64,000 nt of DNA from Cladorrhinum sp. PSN259 (lineage: Eukaryota; Ascomycota; Sordariomycetes; Sordariales; Podosporaceae): positions 1 to 64,000 of the forward strand of contig MU867118.1 in the NCBI GenBank assembly GCA_033725935.1, read 5' to 3'. This document shows, piece after piece, positions 46,481-57,735 of the stretch (within the stretch, counting starts at the first letter, position 1; each line of letters starts with the position of its first letter). Position numbers and translations under genes: made by a program. The notes beneath the pieces were generated by a model. That model saw nothing but the letters and a program-made list of their open reading frames with translations, had not been told where the DNA came from and ran no database searches.

Positions 46481-46530
46481 ATGCCGTAGGAATAGTGGAA
46501 TCAACCCTTTTTCACCGCGGGTAATGGTAG

Positions 46531-46538
46531 TATAAAAG
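46531..46538 (+). promoter_or_regulatory. TATA box of PhiA-like gene
   Basis: tataaaag, 131 bp before the ATG at 46669, followed by a CA-rich leader with ATCATCATCAGCAAC and ACAACCACAACC just before the start, typical of highly expressed fungal genes. Confidence 0.6.
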
Positions 46539-46668
46539 AGACACAAGTTCTTCAATCTTGACATAACAAAGTATCAATTCAGCTCTCGCATCATCATCAG
46601 CAACAGTTCAACATCTGCCATCAACTTCCCTCGCAAATCACAGCAAATCTTCAACAACAACCACAACC

Positions 46669-47341
46669 ATGCAGCTCAAGACTACTCTTCTTTCCCTCTT
46701 TGCCGTTGCGGCTACCGCGGCCCCAACAGACGGTGCATCATGCACCGCTCCTCCTCGCAAGTTCGGCATTATGTCCCTTCGTTCAGCTTCCCCGATCCAT
46801 TTCGGACAGGTCAGCGCATACCAGAACAACATCGCCTTGAACCTCCCAGAAGATCAGATCAACGCCCAATGCGCCAATGGAGTTTCGAGAAAGGACGCTA
46901 CCTTCTACATTAAGGATGGCGAGCTGTTCCTCTACACCCCCAAGGATATTGTCCAGAAGTTCTTCACCGATCGTTCCGGCATGGGTCAGTTTCTCCCAGC
47001 CTACATATGTGGATCATATTACTTAATAGCTCTTTCTAACACTTTTGTGAATCACAGGCCAAGGTGTTCTCCAGTACGTCACTTATGGCAAGAATGAGAC
47101 TTGGACTCCGGGCCCAAGATTGGAGACCAAGGGCTGGGCTGTTGATGAGAATGACAACCTCACCTTCAACGGCGTCGGTCTCCTGGCTTGCCCTTGGGAC
47201 AGCACTGCTTCCAACACCAAGTGGTACATCTGGGTGGCTGCCTCCTCTGCCCCCGCTGGACAGCAGGGCTGCTTGGGCTTCAACGCTCGCACTCTCACTG
47301 TCGATGCGCCCGTCCAGTGCACTTACTCCAAGTGGGAGTAA
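46669..47341 (+). CDS. phiA: PhiA-like cell wall protein
   Basis: Secreted wall protein of the PhiA family, linked in Aspergillus to phialide and conidium development. Two exons (46669-46984, 47058-47341; 600 nt, 199 aa). Signal peptide MQLKTTLLSLFAVAATAAP. The family hallmark KFGIMSLRSASPIHFGQVSA follows, then NNIALNLPEDQINAQC, and in exon 2 LETKGWAVDENDNLTFNG and GCLGFNARTLTV. Four cysteines lie in the mature part. The length is close to that of known family members. A strong TATA box lies upstream. The first gene of the conserved-looking right part of the window; it converges with the transporter gene. Family assignment is confident; the developmental role here is inferred. Confidence 0.85.
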
Positions 47342-47755
47342 GGTGCTGATTTGAGTCAGGTGAAATGGGTAGATGAGAGATATATATACAAATAGAATAG
47401 TTAATAGATCTGGCCATAGCCAGTATAATACCACCTTTTAACAGCATCTGCTATGCCTTCACTTCAAGTTGTCAGGCAAAAGTAAGAGGAGACAGCGAAA
47501 ACATGCAATGGGACACATAAACTTCAAAGATGCTCATCTGATGGACTTCGCAACGGGTCATCCTGCAGTGTGATATAGCATGCTGAAGCAAAAGAAGATA
47601 CACTGCAATGACGAGCCTGATCATGGACACACATGGTCAAAAGAGGCATCACGTGAAGACATCAGACCCATTGAGAAATCATAAACAGACATTGAAATTA
47701 ATACTTTGAAGCTAAGAAACTTAAATGCAAAAAAAACAGGGGGTATCCTTCTCTT
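47342..47755. other. convergent 3' flanks
   Basis: About 410 bp between two convergent stop codons. Terminator sequences are not resolved; nothing else seen. Confidence 0.5.
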
Positions 47756-49228
47756 TTACTTGGCAGCATTGCTCTTGCAGCTCCATGGGGTATTCCCCTT
47801 ATCCTGAGAAATTGCCTCTCCCGTCGCCCACAGACCGCACACGCAAATTACGGCGGCCACAACCACCAACAGCCAGTTGAGAGCGCACATGGCCATCTTC
47901 TTGGGAGTCTTGTTCCACTCGCCCCAGTTCATCCACAGCCACAGCATGCCGGGAAGACCGTAGGAGAACCAGCTGGCGAACAGGGCAGCGACGAGACCGA
48001 GCAGGTTGCTGAAGACGGGGATGGACTCGGCAATGACGAAAGCAATGCCCCAGAGACCAGCAGCGATGGCGACCCAGCCGAGCCAGCCAGTCTTGGTGTT
48101 CTTGGAAACATGTCTGGTGCCCTTGAAGACGCGGCCAAAAAAGTACTTGACGGCAACGTGACCGTAAATGACACCAGCAAGGACGATGGTGGGGATGGCA
48201 ATGCCCCAGATGACCTTTCTGATGGTGATGGAACCAGCAGCGGACAGGGCAGGGGATGGAACGGATGGGCCGACATAGTAGTAGATGACGATGGATACAA
48301 CGATGTAGAGGGAGATGTCGCAGATCTGCAGGAGCATCAGAGCCTTGGGCCAGTCGTTGGGCTGCTTGAACTCGGCCATGACGCTGAAGAAGCAGGAGTG
48401 GCCGCTGAAGGCGACGGCAATGTTGGTGACGGCGAGGAATGCATTCGTAAAGCCGATAGCGCGGGCAATATCGATGCTGCCATCGCCAATGGGCTTCTCG
48501 ATGCCGACGTCAATCATGGTGATGATGACGGCGATGAAAACGGAGGCGAAGGAGAAGAAGGCGTAGTAGCCGGCAGCCTTGAGGGTGCGAGGCAAGTTGA
48601 GGAGGAAGAAGACAATCATGCCGACGACAGCCCAGACGATGGTGCAAGTCGAGCTGTCGGTGAGAGTGTTGAGGCAGATGGTCCAGGTGAGCAGATGAGA
48701 AGCCATGACGAAGATCTGGAAAATCATCTGTGCCCATCCGAAAACCTCCTTGAAAAGTCTGCCCTGGCCGATCGAGTTGCCCAGAATTTCGAGCGCATCG
48801 CCAAAGTTCTCAACAGTAGGGTACTGCTTCCTGAACTCGCCCATGACAAGGCCGGAGTAGGTGGAGAGAAGACCCATGAAGACAATGAGGACAATGCCGG
48901 GAACGAGACCGACGGTCGCCACTACGGCAGGAAGCGACAGGATACCAAGCGAGACCGTTTCAGCAATCAAGACAACACCGGCTTGCCTGTCAGGGGTGGG
49001 TCAGCTGTCTGTTTACCATGGTATCATTAATGTATAGAGTACGGAAACTTACCACCACTCGAGAACGTGGTAATTGATCTCGGTCTCATTGCTATCATTG
49101 TTGTCTCCGACGCTGTATGGTGGTGCATCGACAGCAAAATTTGATCCCTCTTCGGCGCTGCTGAATCCGCCATCCGGTCTCTTCTCATCGAGCACCGCAT
49201 CAGGTGATGCTGCTGATTTTGGCGACAT
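47756..49228 (-). CDS. amino-acid transporter (AAAP/AVT-like permease)
   Basis: Multi-span permease predicted to move amino acids. Two exons, 49053-49228 and 47756-48986 (1407 nt, 468 aa). About 58 hydrophilic residues form a cytosolic N-terminus (MSPKSAASPDAVLDEKRPDG). About ten or eleven hydrophobic helices follow, beginning EWWQAGVVLIAETVSLGILS, whose 'AETVSLGILSLP' is the conserved first helix of the aromatic/neutral amino-acid permease family. Other family blocks are GFTNAFLAVTNIAVAFSGH and PNDWPKALMLLQICDISLYI. The C-terminus is short and polar. Substrate unknown. Two perfect minisatellites lie around the 5' end, one right upstream of the ATG. Confidence 0.85.
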
Positions 49229-49270
49229 GGTGAAATTTGTCGAGATGGCGTCAAAATTGCGCTGGTGGAG

Positions 49271-49300
49271 TCGGATGCAGTCGGATGCAGTCGGATGCAG
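49271..49300. repeat. 3 x 10-bp perfect tandem repeat in transporter leader
   Basis: tcggatgcag repeated three times, 43 bp upstream of the transporter ATG, so probably in the 5' UTR. Confidence 0.85.
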
Positions 49301-49543
49301 TCCGCTGAGTCCAGTGCGGGCGCTAACAGGCCAAGCTTCTGACGGGGCCGATCTAAGAGAGGAACGGTGAGATCGGATGGATGATTCGAATGTTCGAAAA
49401 AATCCGGGGAAAGCAAGAGAAGATGCAGGTTTTATGTGCGAACCGTGTTCGTCTCTTTTACGCCTCTTCGAGTCGCCGCTGTTCGTCCCATTTTTTCTCC
49501 CGGTGTCGGTGCGAGATGTGGATGTCAACGAGCACTTTCCGGC

Positions 49544-49576
49544 ATGGGCATCCTGTGGGCATCCTATGGGCATCCG
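49544..49576. repeat. 3 x 11-bp tandem repeat in transporter promoter region
   Basis: atgggcatcct, gtgggcatcct and atgggcatccg follow one another without gaps, about 320 bp upstream of the transporter ATG. Confidence 0.8.
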
Positions 49577-52248
49577 GGGTGCATGACCGTTGACCTGCCT
49601 GATATTGTCACCGAGTGGCCACTCTTGTGGATATCCTCAAGGCGGAGACCCGGCTAGAAGCCCGGCAATTCTCCGCCAAACATCAGCTTTGCCGATGAAC
49701 GGTGAAGAACGTGGAGAAATTCTGTCAACGATTGAGTAATGGCTTGCATAGAATTTGTAGGTGGCGGAGTTCCTCACCCGGCCATGCCGGACAGACTCCG
49801 CATCCTCGGCCCCCAGCCGCATCATTCAGTTCGGGGAAGGGGAAGGTGAAGCAGCAATTATATCGAGGTCAAACCCTGCAGTTGATGATGGGAAAGTCTT
49901 GGTGTTGCAATGGAAAGATTCCTTAGCATCGGCTGCATGTTCAGGCGCATCAATACACTCAGGGGCATCAGGGGTTATACATGCAGGGCTCATGCATCCT
50001 ACGTCATGAGATCGGCGGGTAAACACTTAGGCGGCCAGCAGTCATGGCATCCTTCCAGAAGCTTGTTCAGCTGTCTCTTTTGAGCCTCCGATACTATTCC
50101 GAACACTGCGAAACCTCCATGAATTACAAGGGATCAATGCTGATAAAGGTCGAAAGGTACGAGGACAACGGTGATGATAATAAGATTATCCCCCGCATTT
50201 TTGTCAGTATTTAGATCTCGCATAAAGTCCCCCGCATTTTAGTTCGCTTATCTGGTTTAAGTGTGCGACTTGTTCGTTTTGGCATCGAGCTAAAGAAATG
50301 AGGTGATTGCTTAGTGTGGCTTCAGATGTGGGATGTCTGAATCTATATTAACAGCACGGCATTCACTTCAATGTCTTCAACCAGGGTAGATAATGGTTAG
50401 ATTAGTTAGAATTGTAGCGTTGGTCTTACTCATTCTGCGTTATTAGTGTTATCCTTCTCCTAGCGTCCCGCCGTTTTACACCCAGTTTCCCGTTAAAGAT
50501 AAGTTAAAGCATGACTTAAAGGTTAAGGTGCTCAATAGTATCCCGGACGCTATAGCAAATATCAGTTTATGCAGCCTCACATAACTCCTATCTCATGTGC
50601 TTTCCCTCTTTTCGTGAAATGTTTACGCTTGATTCAGGTGAGCACTAATACTCTTCTCTCAATCCATCATGTTCAAGTCTGCAAGAGAATAATATAGCCC
50701 TCTTCAACGTCAGAGAGTCTAGAAGGTCTGGTCTAGTCAGCTCAAGCTGAGGTAGCTCAAGTGAGCTTCAGACCAAGATAATTGCTTGCCACCAATAAGA
50801 GCCAGCAGCTTATTCAAGGATTAGCATACCGATTTTGGAAGAACCAGCTCACAGAGACTCCTCTTACACACTCCCCCCTCTTGGCCTCATGAGTCGAGCT
50901 GTGGACCATGTTCGGCAGAGCTATACGGAGGCATTATCGTCTGCTTTACTTATGATCTGGGGCCTGAGAGGGGATAAGTGCAACACGAGCACAGGGTGCT
51001 TCATCTTGCCCGGCTTCTTAAAACATCATTAGTGTAATAAATCATTATCCCCTTCAGCACCACATTAAACCACTCACATGTCCCGGCTCAGTAAAACATG
51101 GCACCGAACTTATCAACGCCTGTACTAGCATTAACACTGAACTGCTTGAAATTAAATATCTTATGGATCCCGTCGAGTAGGATCCGCTGAAATTCCAGGA
51201 GCACCCATGTGCAGTCGACGCTTCATCACCGACACCGGCGACACCTTCCTCACACCACAAGGAGCACCTGGGAAGTGCATGCAGCCGTCGTCGATCCACA
51301 CCCGCATCATGATTCATCGGTGTTCTAGCCATGGCCATTGCCTTACTTCCTGTGGAAATATATGTCTTGTGTCCCAACCCCAGTCAATCACAGTCAACCA
51401 TACATGGTAGTCCATGAGCTGTCAGCACTATAGCATCGACGATCAAGAGTAGACATAAACTGCGAGATCAGAAAGCTCTTTTATTGACCGATTATTGTAA
51501 AATGCAAGGTTGCTCCGATTTATAAAAGATTTAATCTAGAGTTGCGTAAAGTGCGTGTTGCAAAGGGAAGATTAGCCCTTTCAATACCTACAAGTATACA
51601 ACTATATAAGTGGCGTTGTAGCTCCCAACTCATCTAACCGCATCACCTATTGCAGACATCGGTCACATACATTTATGAAATTAAATATTGTCAGACCAGC
51701 ATGAAAACACATGTGAATCTTTAAGAACAGCAACTCGCATATTTAATGACTTAAATGAAATAGATTAGAACACGACAGATACCAGCAGGTTTTACAAGCG
51801 TCAGTTTCGCAGCTTATTCGTTTATTAATTTCCCTGCCTGATCCAGATATACAAACTGATCAACCCATTTCAGCGCGGGAGACAAAGTAATGTTGGTTTC
51901 AGAGGAAAATTCCTTCCTAATTGGGACAAGAAGGTGGTGTGGCAATAAAACCCACCCCTGTAATTGACAATAGAGCCCAGACTGTAGTTCAGTTGAGTAC
52001 CATTGTCAATGTTCCGCCATCCCTACCTCGCCCGTGACATTCTGTGACATCAATGACCTTTGGAACTTCAGGCTTGTATGTCCTAGGTGGGTTTATGCTG
52101 GTTAGATACCATATACTTGGACAACACTTGTCGGTTACCTGTTGACAGTGGACTTTGGCAATGAAGGAAGGCAGAAGAACAGTTGCACCCACAGCAAGTG
52201 CTGCTTTTGTGTGGTAATTGAAAGAGAGTGAATTGCTTTCTTATAAAA

Positions 52249-53529
52249 TTACATGCCAATAGCATGAGTTGCCTGAGGCGGGCGGAGCCCATTATTGACT
52301 GCGATAGTCTCGTCGCCATCGGGCACCGGCATCCCAATCAGCATTTGCCCAAAGAATGCCATCCCCTCAGCAATCTCATCGCTGCTCATGCCCATCTCCA
52401 GCTCCATCTGCTCGAATCCTTCGGCAGCTTCTTTCATCTCTTTGCGGGTCTTGCGACCCCAGCAGGGGCAACAGCACGGCAGGCAGCAGGCCATGAACTT
52501 AAGCTGCTTAATCAACAGTTTGGGGGCTTCGGCGAAGAAGCCAGTGAAGAACTTGGAAACGCCTTCCTGCATCTTGGCGTACTCTTCCTGTGTCATATAC
52601 ACGGGTTCGGGGACGACGACTTCATACACGCCAAAGATGTCGGACACCCTGTTGGGGCTGGTGAAGCGAATCATGGCGATGCAGCCCGTTACGGCGCGGG
52701 AGATGAAGGTGATGGTTCCGAAGACGGCACCAGCGGAACATGCGGCCGAGTAGTTGCTGATAGGCATACCTTGGTTTGATGCCATGCGAGCAAAGACGTA
52801 GCCGCCGAGCGGATCGCTGGCTATGAGCATGATAGCGAACACCCAACGGAAGTAATTAGTCTCCCCTTGATCGTCCGGTTTGGGCTGGATATCGCGAATT
52901 GTCTCGAAGAAGAGTGGGACGGCGGCCACCACGCCCGCTATGACAAGTTCTTTAGGTGCTACATGGATCTCTGTCAGCATTTTTTTCAAGTACTTTTTGG
53001 CATCATCGGGATGGTGCCACTTACTCTCACCAAGTGTGAGATTTCCTATCTCGGTTACCAGCAAGGGACAGATGCCGAACGAGGATGAGAGAAGGAAGAT
53101 GAGAACGGCGAAGACCAGATTGACGTTTGCCATGAGGACGACTTCACGAAACGTCGTCATGCCGGCCTTGGTGACGCCGGCAAGTGCACCAAGTTGTAGG
53201 GCTCTTGTTGTGACGGGAAGGCCGTTGCCTTTGGCTCCGACGGATGCTGCTGCTGCGCCGGCGCCGGCGTGCATCATTAAGTCGAAGACTGCGAGGAGTC
53301 CAAAGCCCCATACTGAGATATCGTCAGCAAAAACAACCATTGAGAATGGAAACCAGGATCACTTACTCGTCCGAAAAGGGGCCTTGTTCATGACCATGGG
53401 TGGTGGTTGGACCTTGAGCATGCCCTGGGGCACGACTTGGATAGTGGGCCGAACGATCTCTTCGATAGACGACTCATCGTCATCACGTACCCTCGCGGGA
53501 ATGGCTTCGGTAGGTGTATCCACAGCCAT
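52249..53529 (-). CDS. multi-span membrane protein of unknown function
   Basis: Two exons, 53367-53529 and 52249-53312 (1227 nt, 408 aa). A 60-nt stretch at 52971-53030 with GTGAGAGTAAGT..CTGACAG ends could also be a third, in-frame intron (388 aa). About 50 hydrophilic N-terminal residues (MAVDTPTEAIPARVRDDDE) precede several hydrophobic helices: WGFGLLAVFDLMMHAGAGAA, LVFAVLIFLLSSSFGICPLL, VIAGVVAAVPLFF, GAVFGTITFISRAVTG. Near the C-terminus the Cys-rich run ACCLPCCCPCWG suggests palmitoylation or metal binding, followed by an acidic Met-rich helix. I do not recognise the family. Divergent from the next gene across about 840 bp. Confidence 0.7.
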
Positions 53530-54371
53530 GGCGCAAGTATATTGTGGGTAATCCTGGTTTGGAACTGGCCAAAATCTTGGGCACTGGCTGAGTTTAATAT
53601 GTCAAGATTTCAATCGTTGCAGGCGCCGAACAGATTGAAACCATCGTCGTGGTTGGTAGTTGAGTTGTCACCAAGCTGAAAATGTCGGGAATTGTCGCTG
53701 CGCAAAGGAGAAGGTGTGTGGCTGATAATATGCGGCAAGGGGTTCCCCCGACATCGGGTTCAGAGGGGCAGCGTAGGTGCGCCTTAACACGAGACATTTA
53801 GACTATCGCATTGCCGTGTTTCCCCGATTTCTCTCAGCTTCGCTCTAGCTAAGGCAGTATTCACTTCGAACACAGGACGAATCGGGCATGGTGCAGTTTG
53901 GCAGGCGCCCTGACAAACAATGCTACGCCAAATATTGGACCCCGTTGATGCGCCAAGACGTGTCTTGATTCGTCCTCTGCGGTCGGATTATGCGCGTGAT
54001 GCAATATTTTACTGGTTCGCTGGGGCAGATCGAGGTCACTGACGCGCACGCAGGATGTACAAGAGTGAGGGAGCCTGTTTCCGTCCTCAGCCACAAGCCA
54101 CAGGGGTTTATTTGACATTTGGGAACATCTCCTGGCCCATTTCCTGCCAAGAGGTTTCCGTTCTTGCATTCCTGATCACCACTCACGATAGAATTTACAA
54201 AAACGTCAGTCGGGGCTTAAGATCTCTCAACAGGGCTCGACACACGGTCGCCCTCGACACAGTTCAACAAGCTCTCAACCATCACCGGCCCAATACTATG
54301 TCTCAGAGTCGCTCAACGACACGCATCACCACTTAGACCGCTCATAAGAACCACCGGCCACAGCCGCAAGT
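53530..54371. other. divergent promoter region
   Basis: About 840 bp between two divergently transcribed membrane-protein genes; may hold shared control elements. No ORF supported. Confidence 0.5.
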
Positions 54372-55445
54372 ATGAACATGAGCATACACGTCGATACCCA
54401 AAACCAGACGGCAATATGCGTGATTGAAGCCAACCCTGACGTCACTGGCACCGGTGTAAGCTTCTCTCTCGTTCGTTTCTCAGATTACCGACGGCCCATA
54501 GTAACAAAATCTCAGATCCGTGCCTCAATCTACACGCTCTGCCTCGCAACCGGCGTCCTCAAAACCGTCATCTCACAAATCACGACGCCCAAAAACTACG
54601 CCGACTTCTCTCAAACCCTCAACTCGGCCATGCAGCTTCAAGGGCTCGCACTCTTGTGTACGGCCATTTACATGACCTTCCGGCAGCAACTGACCCTGTT
54701 TCACGCCATTTGCGTGCTGCATCTTTTGAGTTTACTGGGATTCGGGCTGGTATCCCAAAGGACGTACGACAGCACCACGAAAAGGGGCGGGGCATGGCGC
54801 TGGGGGGTGCTTGCCGTCGCGCGGGTCTTGGTTGCGGGTGCGTTTGTGGCGTTGACGGCGTATATCTGGCTGACTGCGCCGCAGTTTGGAAGCCAGGCCG
54901 AGTGCAACTCGACGACCGTCTATGTCGTCTTTGGGGTTTCCATTCGCGCGACGGATGATGTGTTTCGATATGTTATTCTGGTGCTGCTGGTGGTTATGGC
55001 AGTGGGCTGGGTCATTAGCTTGATGATTGGGTACCTGTTTGCGAGGTGCTGTTGCGGAGGGGTCAGAGAGACGACGACACGGTCGGCCGAGGCGAAAGAG
55101 GGACTCGGTGTATGGGTGGCCATGTACTCGCGGGTCGTGTTTGCGGATCCGGCGCACAAGCGGCAGGCGCTATACAACCAGATCGTAAGCATGCTTATAC
55201 ATACGGGGATTAATGTGTACATGATTGTTACGCTGGAGCAGATCGTTGCGAGGAATCATCTCAGCGAGGAGGAGAGCGAGTGGACGTTTGGACAGCTGCT
55301 GGCGATATTTATGCTTCTGGGGGTCGTGGTGGAGGTGGTGAACATTTTGCTGCCCAAGTTGGATGCTGAAGAACGGCATGGAGGGGGGGCAGATATAGAG
55401 TTGGCCACCAGGATAAACAGGCCCCACCAACCGTATCAACCATAA
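54372..55445 (+). CDS. multi-span membrane protein of a fungal-specific family
   Basis: Predicted integral membrane protein of 337 or 357 aa. The N-terminus has CVIEANPDVTGTG, a signature of a widespread fungal membrane family in which '(A)NPD-x-x-G-x-G' is followed at once by 'RASIY'. Here 20 codons lie between. They coincide with a 60-nt intron candidate (54456-54515, GTAAGC..CTCAG) whose removal gives GTG-IRASIYTLC. I therefore prefer exons 54372-54455 and 54516-55445. About six or seven helices follow, e.g. WRWGVLAVARVLVAGAFVAL and YVILVLLVVMAVGWVISLMI, then a CCC motif (ARCCCGG) and a hydrophilic tail. Function unknown. Confidence 0.7.
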   Translation: MNMSIHVDTQNQTAICVIEANPDVTGTGVSFSLVRFSDYRRPIVTKSQIRASIYTLCLATGVLKTVISQITTPKNYADFSQTLNSAMQLQGLALLCTAIYMTFRQQLTLFHAICVLHLLSLLGFGLVSQRTYDSTTKRGGAWRWGVLAVARVLVAGAFVALTAYIWLTAPQFGSQAECNSTTVYVVFGVSIRATDDVFRYVILVLLVVMAVGWVISLMIGYLFARCCCGGVRETTTRSAEAKEGLGVWVAMYSRVVFADPAHKRQALYNQIVSMLIHTGINVYMIVTLEQIVARNHLSEEESEWTFGQLLAIFMLLGVVVEVVNILLPKLDAEERHGGGADIELATRINRPHQPYQP

Positions 55446-57284
55446 ACGAGCGTTAATACATCCGTACGTCGTTGGGGAATGCAAGAGCATAAGAGCAGTT
55501 TGAAACTTTAGTCTTGGGCTCAGGTATTCCAGTCATCTCGCTCGCTAATATTGTGATCCATGAAGGCGATGAAGGCACACTTATTAAGGTCGGCAATGTC
55601 AGGCAAATCCATGAAACAAGTCGCCCATTTGACGAAACAGAAATAAAAAGCTGGTCGAGTATTGTAAGAGATTCCGGATAGGTTACTTTTCGACATGCTT
55701 TAAACCCTTCTCCTCAAAAAGGAGCCTGACGCTTACACTTACTAGTAACATATACGCCAGTCGCCCGCGCCGAACTGGCCCGTGCGATCCAGCACGAGGA
55801 AATACAGTTCTGCCGCAAAAAGCGCGTTATGGAAGCTATCGGAGACGCCCTCGATAAAGCGATCTCCTCCTTCGGGGGAGAACACCAGACTACCGAGAGA
55901 CAGGAGTGCTGTAACCTGGTGAACCAGGTTCTGCGATACCTCAACACCCACGCTTTTGCGATCACCGACGTCTATATTATAGCGCCCTACGGACTGGAAA
56001 GCGCATAACAGAGCTCTGGACGAGACTCTCCGCCGGCCGCCATTGCGGCCAACGCCGCCTCGAACCCTCCCCACCCCGTGACAGCCCCCGAGCTCTCGGA
56101 GCCGACGGACAGCACGCAATCAGCCCAAAGCCAATATCCTATAGCTAGTATACCGCTGGCTATCTAACGAACAGAATGGCAGATGGATTATAATCCTCGA
56201 TAGCGCTAACGATTATAATGTATTCTACGTACCGGCTAGCAGCGGCATATGCAACGAGCACCTGATCGCAAATTTCCTACCATAGAGTCGGAATGGATCA
56301 ATTATTATCACAATACGTAATAAATACCTAGCCCGTAGGCTGACCGGTCGCCCTCAAAACACTCTCTAACAGCCTTTACCTATAAGAAGTCTTTGCCAAG
56401 GTCCTAAGCGCCTGACTGTTTTTATAAAGCAGTATTCTTAAAAATGGAAAACTAATTTTAGGCGCTCTGAGCCTGAGCGCTTATCTCCCCCAACCCCTGT
56501 CTATCCATATATATAGTGGTGTGTATGTATCACTTTCCGACGAAAATTGACCTCCATATTCGGCAGTATGTCTTCCAAAATCGGAGGACATTTTCCCAGG
56601 AACATGACACTTTGGATGTAAACTTGTAGAAGACCAGTCAGTAGGACATTGTATTTTCGAGTCAGTCTTTCATCCAACCCTTTTTCTCCTGGAATGATAT
56701 AATGTACTTGCTACATAGCTCGAGCAATGAATGATTTATTTATTTTCTTTTAACGTTTTCAATTTCCTTGATGTGCTAAAGTCTGCCATTATGACATTAT
56801 GTCGTGAAAAGACCTCTGCATGCTTGCTTTACAATGTCAATAAGCCTACCTAGCTGCCGATGTTGAATAGTTAACTGAATTCCTTCTATTCCCTTGCAAC
56901 GGTCTGAACCTGGTGTTATGCAGCTGTCACTCCAGTCTGTAGGTATAGGATAGGGCATCTTTAATGTGGAGTTCACGTTGCAGACTGCAAGCTAGACGGG
57001 TCGACCAACGGCAAAGGCAACAACTGCCGTGTCAAAGACAGGGGTCACCTCGACTGTCACGCAAGACCCTTGCAACATGTCGTTAAAATAAGCTAGGAAA
57101 GTGACGGAAAGCTAGAGATAGTTGGCACTAAGGGAAATCGAAGAACACCGAATCACATACACATTGCAGGAGCTTGCGAGTTTGTTCAAATCCTTATTAT
57201 TTCGAGAGACTAATGATGCTGCTTCCTCTACCCTATAGTCACCAGGAGCCCCATCACTCATTCTTGTGCACAACTAAATCAAGT
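55446..57284. other. intergenic with coding-like tracts
   Basis: Apart from the two tracts listed at 55511-56006, this 1.8-kb region is AT-rich in the middle and contains no recognised gene or RNA. A short imperfect inverted repeat (gcgctctgagcctgagcgc) lies near 56462-56481. Confidence 0.4.
55511..56006 (+). other. coding-like tracts, unrecognised
   Basis: A frame closed by TAG at 55679-55681 reads IPVISLANIVIHEGDEG, then TLIKVGNVRQIHE. A second frame, ending at TAA 56004-56006, reads VARAELARAIQHEEIQFC, then KKRVMEAIGDALDKAISSFG and NLVNQVLRYLNTHAFAITDV. Amino-acid composition is protein-like, and the second is mainly helical. No start, splice or family established. They might be exons of a decayed gene. 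Confidence 0.25.
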
Positions 57285-57735
57285 TTACTCTATTAGGGGG
57301 TTGATGTCAGTGGCTGGTCATGGATGTCTTCAAACGCTTGAAAGGGATGTCTTACCCCAGTTGAAGCTGCCGCCCGAGTTGCCGAGGCGCTCAGAGAGGT
57401 TGAGATCCCTCCACTGGACGTTGCCGTCGTTATCACGGAGACCGGCACGGAGGATGGGGACGTTGTCGTCACCCTCAAGGGAGAAGGAGATGCCCTCAGC
57501 GGAGTGGGAGAAGTCTCTGCCATCCCACTGGAAGTTGCCTGCAGGAAATGATTGTCAGAGAAGCATGGTCAAGATTGAGTGTTTGTCAAAGGGGAGCCGA
57601 CATACCGTCGTCATTACCGATGAAGGTGTTGAGATCGATCTGGGCATCGACGTGGTCGTCGCCGTTGTGGAGGCGGGCCTTCAGGATGTGGCCGTCCTCG
57701 AGACGGATATCCTGAGCGGAGAGATGGAAAGACAT
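57285..57735 (-). CDS. CVNH (cyanovirin-N homology) lectin-like protein
   Basis: Small CVNH-domain protein, probably cytosolic and sugar-binding. Start MSFHLSAQDIRLEDGHILKA at 57735. Exons 57606-57735 and 57356-57538, joined at FIGNDDG-NFQWDG. The second half repeats the first, as in the family: DFSHSAEGISFSLEG, VPILRAGLRDNDGNVQWRDL, NLSERLGNSGGSFNW. The 3' end is ambiguous. A GTAAGA..AATAG intron (57290-57355) would give a final Glu and stop at 57285 (105 aa), the usual length. Reading through gives seven extra residues and a stop at 57330 (112 aa). No signal peptide. A TATA-like element lies 85 bp upstream. Single-domain fungal CVNH proteins are known; the ligand here is not. Confidence 0.9.

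Larger units (their letters stand above)
49229..52248. other. long intergenic region, no gene seen
   Basis: Three kilobases between the start of the transporter and the end of the next minus-strand gene. Apart from the two minisatellites near its left edge, I see no convincing ORF, RNA gene or element. Its length leaves room for a non-coding transcript or large promoter. Confidence 0.45.

Noticed and set aside
48110..49030. 306-codon + strand frame rich in Asp/Glu/Gly
   Set aside because: Antisense of the amino-acid transporter, which has clear membrane helices, splice sites and family motifs.
52228..53551. Overlapping + strand frames opposite the membrane protein gene
   Set aside because: No domain or splice logic; the minus-strand gene has consistent exons and hydrophobic helices.
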